Source: Pseudarthrobacter enclensis (lineage in GTDB: Bacteria > Actinomycetota > Actinomycetes > Actinomycetales > Micrococcaceae). From it: DNA of 64,000 nucleotides. A program made the translations under genes and the position numbers. Positions 59,113 to 64,000 of the stretch are shown here, piece after piece (the stretch's first letter is position 1; each line of letters starts with the position of its first letter). The stretch lies in contig NZ_KQ758607.1 of the NCBI RefSeq assembly GCF_001457025.1, forward strand, positions 62,001 through 126,000, read 5' to 3'. The notes below the pieces were generated by a model. The model saw only the letters and a program-made list of their open reading frames with translations, did not search any database and had not been told where the DNA came from.

Positions 59113-59159
59113 CTTGTGGTCAACGGAATTTGTCTATCGCCGACCTGTCTGATGCCCGC

Positions 59160-59798
59160 TTAGGCGGGGAGCTGGAGGACCTGGCCCTCGAACACGACGT
59201 TGGGGTCCGTGATGGTGTCCAGGTTGGCGTCGGCAAGGTGCTGCCAGCCGCCTGCGATACCCAGCTTATCGGCGACGGAGCTCAGGGTGTCGCCGGCCTG
59301 GAGGGTGTAGGTTTCCCCGCTGAGCGCCACGGAGGTGGCGTGCCGTGCCGGTGCCTGCGCGGCCGGGGCGCTTTCCACTGCGGCTGCCTGCACCGGTGCC
59401 TGCTGGACGGGTGCCTGCTGGATTGGTGCCTGCTGGACAGGGGCGCCGCCGCCGCCATTGAGGCCAAGCTGGGATGAGCAGGACGGCCACGCACCCCAGC
59501 CCTGGGAAGCCTGGACCCGCTCCGCGACCGCGATCTGCTGTTCGCGGCTGGCGTCAGCCGGAGAGCCCGTGCCGCCGTAGGCCTGCCAGGTGCTGGAGGT
59601 GAACTGCAGTCCGCCGGAGAAGCCGTTGCCGGTGTTGGTGGACCAGTTGCCGCCGCTCTCACACTGCGCCAGCGCATCCCAGGTGGACGTGGGCGTGGCA
59701 GCGGTGGCCGCGGACGTGGAGAGGGCAATGCCCGCTGCGGAAAGAGCCGCCACGGTTGCTCCACGGCGCGCGACAGTACGGAAAGAGGATTTATTCAT
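59160..59798 (-). CDS. resuscitation-promoting factor-like secreted protein with LysM domain
   Basis: From ATG 59798 (AGGAG about 10 nt upstream) the product is 212 aa. It has a signal peptide (residues 1-33), an Rpf/transglycosylase-like domain (about 35-108: WDALAQCESGGNWSTNTGNGFSGG split over the catalytic Glu, then LQFTSSTWQAYGG), a Gln/Ala/Pro repeat linker (about 112-160) and a LysM domain (YTLQAGDTLSSVADKLGI). Rpf enzymes cleave peptidoglycan and promote growth resumption. Confidence 0.88.
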   Translation of the reverse strand: MNKSSFRTVARRGATVAALSAAGIALSTSAATAATPTSTWDALAQCESGGNWSTNTGNGFSGGLQFTSSTWQAYGGTGSPADASREQQIAVAERVQASQGWGAWPSCSSQLGLNGGGGAPVQQAPIQQAPVQQAPVQAAAVESAPAAQAPARHATSVALSGETYTLQAGDTLSSVADKLGIAGGWQHLADANLDTITDPNVVFEGQVLQLPA

Positions 59799-60082
59799 GG
59801 TGGTGATGCTCCTGAAGGCCACCGGCGCTGGCTCCGTCCCCGAAGATCGTCGCGCCACTGCCCGCCCCTGACAAATAGAGGTCAACGTCGGTGGCTGCCG
59901 CTGGGCAGTTCTGGTGTAGGCAGCACCGGGCATTCGTGCGCCCGCCGGGCGGGCATGCAATTCACGCTAGGACATCATCCTGGCGTTATCAAATCGAGAC
60001 CGGATGGGCGTTTCGCCTGTTCCAGGCACGGGGACGGTTGCTGGAAAAGCGGGAAACCCCGTACGGGGATTATCCTGACCGG

Positions 60083-61189
60083 ATGGAAAACTTTGCCGGT
60101 GGCCCTGCCGCGTCCGAATCCGAAGCACCTGCGTCCGAAGCGCTCCTGGCCGAATCGCCGCAGGCCGACGCGTCATTGGAAGGGGAAGCCGTACCGGCCC
60201 GGATCCTCCCTGTGGCCGAGCTGCACCTGCACATCGAAGGAACCCTGCAGCCGGAACTCATCTTTGCGCTGGCCGAACGCAACGGCATCACCCTCCCGTA
60301 CGCGGACATCGAGGAACTCCGCCGGCGCTACGAGTTCACCGACCTCCAGTCCTTCCTGGACCTGTACTACGCCAACATGGCGGTGCTGCAGACCGAAGAG
60401 GACTTCGCCGCCATGACCCACGCCTACCTGGAACGGGCGGCTGCCGCCGGCGTCCGGCATGCGGAGATCATGCTGGATCCGCAGGCCCACCTTTCCCGGG
60501 GCATCCCGCTGGAAACCTGCGTCAACGGCGTGGCGTCGGTGCTGGCCACGTCGAAGGAGGACTTCGGAATCTCCACGCTTCTCATCGCGGCGTTCCTCCG
60601 GGACCTGCCTGAAGAGTCAGCCCTCGAAGTCCTGGACGGACTCCTTGCCATGGACGCCCCGATTGGTGCCATCGGACTGGATTCCGCCGAGGTGGGCAAC
60701 CCGCCGTCGAAATTTGAGCGGCTTTACGCCAAGGCCCGCGAGGCGGGCCTGCGGCTGACCGCCCATGCGGGCGAGGAGGGCCCGGCGTCGTACGTTGTGG
60801 AGGCCCTGGACATCCTGGGCGTGGAGCGGATCGACCACGGCATCCGCTGCATGGATGACCCCGACCTAGTGGAGCGGCTGGTTGCGGACCGGATTCCGCT
60901 CACCGTCTGCCCGTTGTCCAACGTGCGGCTGCGCGCGGTGGACACCCTGGCGGACCACCCCTTGCCCGCCATGCTGGCCGCGGGGCTGAACGTGTCCGTG
61001 AACTCGGACGACCCCGCCTACTTTGGCGGCTACGTGGATGACAACTTCGCCCAGCTGCAGGCGGTGTTCGAGCTTTCGGAATTCGACAAGGCGCGGCTCG
61101 CGGCCAACTCCATCCACTCGTCGTTCGCGTCCGAGGAGCGCAAGGCTGAACTGCTGGAGGAACTGAACAGCGGCGAACCCGCGCAGTAA
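60083..61189 (+). CDS. adenine deaminase-like (adenosine deaminase superfamily)
   Basis: From ATG 60083 the product is 368 aa. It has the zinc motifs ELHLHIEGTL (H48/H50), HAGEEGP, RIDHGIRC and NSDDPAYFGGYVDDN. The HxHxEG start and VCPLSNVRLRAVDTL stretch favour the adenine deaminase branch over classical adenosine deaminase. The enzyme would convert adenine to hypoxanthine. TATCCT lies 6 nt before the ATG (leaderless). The first ~40 residues are an acidic extension not usual in the family. Confidence 0.82.
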   Translation: MENFAGGPAASESEAPASEALLAESPQADASLEGEAVPARILPVAELHLHIEGTLQPELIFALAERNGITLPYADIEELRRRYEFTDLQSFLDLYYANMAVLQTEEDFAAMTHAYLERAAAAGVRHAEIMLDPQAHLSRGIPLETCVNGVASVLATSKEDFGISTLLIAAFLRDLPEESALEVLDGLLAMDAPIGAIGLDSAEVGNPPSKFERLYAKAREAGLRLTAHAGEEGPASYVVEALDILGVERIDHGIRCMDDPDLVERLVADRIPLTVCPLSNVRLRAVDTLADHPLPAMLAAGLNVSVNSDDPAYFGGYVDDNFAQLQAVFELSEFDKARLAANSIHSSFASEERKAELLEELNSGEPAQ

Positions 61190-61448
61190 GACCGGTCCGC
61201 CCGCGTACCGGGTGGCGTGATCACCGGCTAAACTTGGTCCCGCAGGCCGGTCAGGGCCAGCCCGGCACGCGACGCGCGCCGGCGCAACGGGGTTATGCAG
61301 CCGGCCCTACCCGAGACCGCCGCCTCAGTTGTTGTGATTTCCGCTTCATAGTCGGTCATGACACGCAGAGTTAACCAATTAAAGTCGCGCGATTTAACGG
61401 GCACTTGGCAAGATGCTCTCATCGGATCGCTCTCACACAAGGGGAATC

Positions 61449-62375
61449 ATGGCCAAGTCCACCGCAGAAAACACCTTCCTTCGACTCAAGACCGTGCTGG
61501 ATGTCCTGACCGAAGGCGTGTGGTCCGGTGATGCGCTGAATGCTGGCCAGGTCCTGGCGGAGTCCACGGCACGCGTGCCGTTCAACGATCACGAGGCAGA
61601 GCTGCTTAGCGGCGGCATTCCGCGCGGTCACAAGACCCTCACCACAGCCACTGCGAAGCTGGTCAAGGCCGGCTGGCTGGTTAAGGGCCGCTCCGGCTGG
61701 ACCATCACCGAGGACGGCATGCGTGCCACAGTCGCCTTCCCGGACGCCGTGTCCTTCGCATCGGCGCTCGACGCCGGCACCCCCGTTCCTGCCGACACCC
61801 CGGTTCCCACCGCACCGGCAGGCTTTGTCCGCCCGGTCTCCGCGGCCGCAGCCACCCTTGAGGTGCCCGCCAAGGACGATGCCAAGCCGGCGAAGAAGGC
61901 CCCGGCCAGGAAGACGCCCGCCAAGAAGGCTGCCGCCGTTGTGGGCAAGGCGGCAAAGGCCATCGAGGACGCGGTGGAACCCGTGGTCAACGCCGTGAAG
62001 AAGAAGTCCCCGGCGAAGGACGGAGCCGCCCCCGCCGCCACCGAGCCGTTTGAGGGTCCGGACGTGGAGACGCACCCGCAGCCGGAGGCCGTGGCTGTGG
62101 CCGGCGACTTCAACACCATCCTCGGCGCTCCGGAAAACTGGGCACCGCAGTACGACGAAGCCCAGATGGAGTTCGACTTCCTGGACCAGCTGTGGAAGAA
62201 GAGCGCCGAACTGCCGGCTGGCTACTACACGTTCAAGATCGCCCTGAACCGGTCCTGGGCAGAAAACTACGGCGCATTCGGCGCATTCGACGGGCCCAAC
62301 CACGAGCTGCACCACGCCGGCGGCACCGTCACCATCCGCTATAACCACGCAACCCGCGACATCACCATCAACTAA
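61449..62375 (+). CDS. fusion of a winged-helix-like domain, Lys/Ala-rich linker and X25-like beta domain
   Basis: The 308-aa protein starts at ATG 61449 after AAGGGGA and has no signal peptide. Residues 1-95 look like a winged helix (LRLKTVLDVLTEGVWS, TATAKLVKAGWLVKGRSGWTI). Residues about 140-195 are a Lys/Ala/Pro linker like histone H1 tails. Residues about 215-308 resemble the X25 starch-enzyme domain (VAGDFNTILGAPENW, LPAGYYTFKIALN). The combination suggests DNA binding plus a glycan or structural module. Function unknown. Confidence 0.65.
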   Translation: MAKSTAENTFLRLKTVLDVLTEGVWSGDALNAGQVLAESTARVPFNDHEAELLSGGIPRGHKTLTTATAKLVKAGWLVKGRSGWTITEDGMRATVAFPDAVSFASALDAGTPVPADTPVPTAPAGFVRPVSAAAATLEVPAKDDAKPAKKAPARKTPAKKAAAVVGKAAKAIEDAVEPVVNAVKKKSPAKDGAAPAATEPFEGPDVETHPQPEAVAVAGDFNTILGAPENWAPQYDEAQMEFDFLDQLWKKSAELPAGYYTFKIALNRSWAENYGAFGAFDGPNHELHHAGGTVTIRYNHATRDITIN

Positions 62376-62385
62376 TCGGACCGCA

Positions 62386-62453
62386 CCCCAACTGGGTCGC
62401 GCTAACTGCCGTTTTGAGCCCTCATAACGGCCGTTGGTGCTACCCAGTTGGGG
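62386..62453. repeat. 68-bp nested imperfect palindrome
   Basis: Outer arms CCCCAACTGGGT (62386-62397) and ACCCAGTTGGGG (62442-62453) are perfect complements. Inside, AACTGCCGTTTTGAG and CTCATAACGGCCGTT form a second, near-perfect inverted repeat. It lies between two genes on the same strand and may be a terminator or a dispersed REP-like element. Confidence 0.7.
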
Positions 62454-62484
62454 AAGGGGCTGGTTTTGAGGAGGAGGCGCACCC

Positions 62485-62817
62485 ATGGCACACCACGCAG
62501 GACCAACGCCCGACGGCGGAACGTCGCCTGACGGAAGGTCACCGGATCAGGTCCGCCTGAGCGCGCGGGTGTTCGGTGTGGTGCAGGGCGTCGGCTTCCG
62601 GTACCGGACCATGGGGAAGGCCGGGGAACTCGGCCTCACCGGGGAAGTGCAGAACCTGGCGGACGGGTCGGTGGACCTTGTTGCCGAGGGGCCGGATGCC
62701 CGGGTGCGTCAGCTCCTGGACTGGCTGAACTCTGGCGGTGCCCCGGGGCGGGTGGAACGGGTGGAGCACTCCTTTTCCGATGCTGAGGGGACGTTCGGCG
62801 ACTTCACGGCACGCTGA
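62485..62817 (+). CDS. acylphosphatase
   Basis: The 110-aa protein has a disordered ~22-residue start and then the acylphosphatase core: RVFGVVQGVGFRYRTM with the catalytic Arg, and GEVQNLADGSVDLVAEG with the catalytic Asn. It hydrolyses acyl phosphates in the cytoplasm. GAGGAGG about 9 nt upstream supports the ATG. Confidence 0.88.
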   Translation: MAHHAGPTPDGGTSPDGRSPDQVRLSARVFGVVQGVGFRYRTMGKAGELGLTGEVQNLADGSVDLVAEGPDARVRQLLDWLNSGGAPGRVERVEHSFSDAEGTFGDFTAR

Positions 62818-62874
62818 TTCCCGCAGCCCTGAGATCACCCGGCAGCCGCGAGGTCACCCAGCTTCCGCGCAGGG

Positions 62875-64000
62875 TTACTCCCGCGGGCTCAGCCCGATGA
62901 AAGCCCCCAGTTCCTCCAGCCCGGCCGGTTTGTGGGGCATGTAGCTGGTGAGCTCGGGGGAGCGGATGATCACCGCGCGCCACTGCCCACGTGACACGGC
63001 AACATTGATCCGGTTCCGGTTCAGGAGGAACTCTGCCCCGCGGGGTGCCTCCGAGACGGCCGAACACGCCATGGAAACAAACACCACGGGAGCCTCCTGG
63101 CCCTGGAATTTGTCCACCGTACCCACGCGGACGTCCGGCAGGCCGGCGTCGGACAGCATCTTCCTGACCAGGTGGACCTGGGCGTTGTAGGCGGCCACCA
63201 CCAGCAGGTCCTGCTGTTCCAGCGGCCGGGCCGCAGTGTCCGGCCCCGGTGTCCATTTCAGGCCCAGGTGCCGTTTCGCCTGCCGGACCACTTCCGCGGC
63301 TTCCTCGGCGGAGCTCGTGGCATGTCCGGAGTGCTCCACAAACACGGTCTCGACGCCGGGCGGCAGTTTTTCCAGCTCCCGGCCCGACGCTGCCGGGGCT
63401 GAATGGAGCTTGCCTTCGTAACTGAGCACGGACACCGCACGGCACAGCTCCGGGTGCATGCGCCAGCTGTCAGCCAAAAAGTATCCCAGGCGGGCAGGAA
63501 GGGTGGCATGCCCCGCTGCCAGCCAGCCGAGCGCCGATTCATCCACCGGTTCAGGGTGGGCGCCCTGCGTGACCTGGGGCAGTTGCTGCGGGTCACCCAG
63601 TAGGAGCAGCCGCTTTGCCGAACGGGATACGGCAAGGGTGTTGGCCAGGGAGAACTGTCCGGCTTCGTCGATGACCAAAAGGTCCAGCGAGTCTGCCGGG
63701 ACCTCCTTGCCGGTCATGGTCCAGGCGGTTCCGCCCACCAGGCACCCGCCCGGTGCCTCCAGCAGTCGTGCCACGTCGCCGTCGGACGTAGCTTTCCACG
63801 GCACCGGGTGGGGTGAGCTGAGTTTCTTGGCCACCGCCGCTGGGTCCACCCCGCCGGTTTCGATGGACCGGCACAGCAGGTTTTCCACCACGTTGTGTGA
63901 TTGGGCCACCACGCCCACCTTCCAGCCGTCACGGACCAGCATCCCGATTACACGGGCGCCCACGTACGTCTTGCCGGTGCCAGGAGGACCCTGGACGGCA
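62875..64000 (-). CDS. superfamily 1 helicase (DNA2-like, TM0106-family C-terminal part), partial
   Basis: The gene enters from the right edge on the minus strand; 375 codons to the stop are visible. Walker A GPPGTGKT is at about 63970-63990, Walker B DLLVIDEAGQF at about 63670, and the late motifs VGTVDKFQGQEAPVV and NRNRINVAVSRGQWRAVII match UvrD/DNA2-type SF1B helicases. In actinobacteria such C-termini are often joined to an N-terminal RecB-like nuclease, which would lie outside the window. Confidence 0.85.
   Translation of the reverse strand, partial: AVQGPPGTGKTYVGARVIGMLVRDGWKVGVVAQSHNVVENLLCRSIETGGVDPAAVAKKLSSPHPVPWKATSDGDVARLLEAPGGCLVGGTAWTMTGKEVPADSLDLLVIDEAGQFSLANTLAVSRSAKRLLLLGDPQQLPQVTQGAHPEPVDESALGWLAAGHATLPARLGYFLADSWRMHPELCRAVSVLSYEGKLHSAPAASGRELEKLPPGVETVFVEHSGHATSSAEEAAEVVRQAKRHLGLKWTPGPDTAARPLEQQDLLVVAAYNAQVHLVRKMLSDAGLPDVRVGTVDKFQGQEAPVVFVSMACSAVSEAPRGAEFLLNRNRINVAVSRGQWRAVIIRSPELTSYMPHKPAGLEELGAFIGLSPRE

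Noticed and set aside
59799..60080. Possible c-di-AMP riboswitch upstream of the Rpf-like gene
   Set aside because: Some actinobacterial rpf genes have one, but I could not find the conserved ydaO-type blocks here.

Overview
This window comes from a high-GC actinobacterium of the Micrococcaceae, most likely Arthrobacter or Pseudarthrobacter. The evidence is a GC-rich code, many leaderless starts with a -10 box (xAxxxT) 6-7 nt before ATG/GTG, an actinobacterial BioB-BsaP pair, an Rpf-type secreted protein, a DUF6318 lipoprotein and an MSMEG_6728-family gene. I saw no rRNA, tRNA or CRISPR.

Layout. (1) 1-5423: part of a myo-inositol catabolic locus (isomerase end, Gfo/Idh/MocA dehydrogenase, second TIM-barrel isomerase, sugar MFS), then a divergent MarR/MFS exporter pair. 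(2) 5424-15350: an AT-richer accessory island of small, mostly unnamed genes, several from families common in toxin-immunity neighbourhoods (DUF6188, DUF4265, DUF2625, DUF2750, DUF4304). It also holds decayed fragments, a frameshifted serine recombinase at the right edge and a second recombinase remnant. Ten copies of a 26-bp imperfect palindrome centred on GGATCC are scattered through it, most just 3' of a gene. (3) 15410-19815: the rest of the inositol locus (LacI, IolB, GntR, MFS). (4) 19929-23685: LOG-like protein, matrixin-like protease, VIT1/CCC1 transporter, small acidic protein. (5) 23778-29150: solute symporter, XRE-cupin regulator, agmatinase-family hydrolase and TPP enzyme, read here as a guanidino-compound (possibly 2-ketoarginine/guanidinobutyrate) module. 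(6) 29301-36857: MarR/DHA2 exporter, heterodimeric ABC exporter, thioesterase, small membrane protein.

(7) 36942-40395: McrB-McrC type IV restriction, with an unusual residue in the McrC nuclease motif. (8) 40435-43332: histidine kinase, divergent OmpR-type regulator and an Hpt-like protein lacking its histidine. (9) 43551-52035: GH26 glycosidase, orphan Vsr, PNPOx-like protein, bsaP-bioB, NCS1 permease, DUF6318 lipoprotein plus secreted protein, old yellow enzyme. (10) 52288-64000: Tex, several housekeeping or hypothetical genes, Rpf-LysM, adenine deaminase-like enzyme, a winged-helix/X25-like fusion, a 68-bp palindrome, acylphosphatase and the 3' part of a helicase.

The most interesting part is the island. 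Its 26-bp palindromes match the length and symmetry of crossover sites used by small serine recombinases, and recombinase genes (both broken) lie in the same array. This suggests a cassette-like collection of orphan immunity-type genes. Both MarR-exporter pairs also share an AGTTGC/GCAACT operator. All family assignments were made by eye from the sequence.
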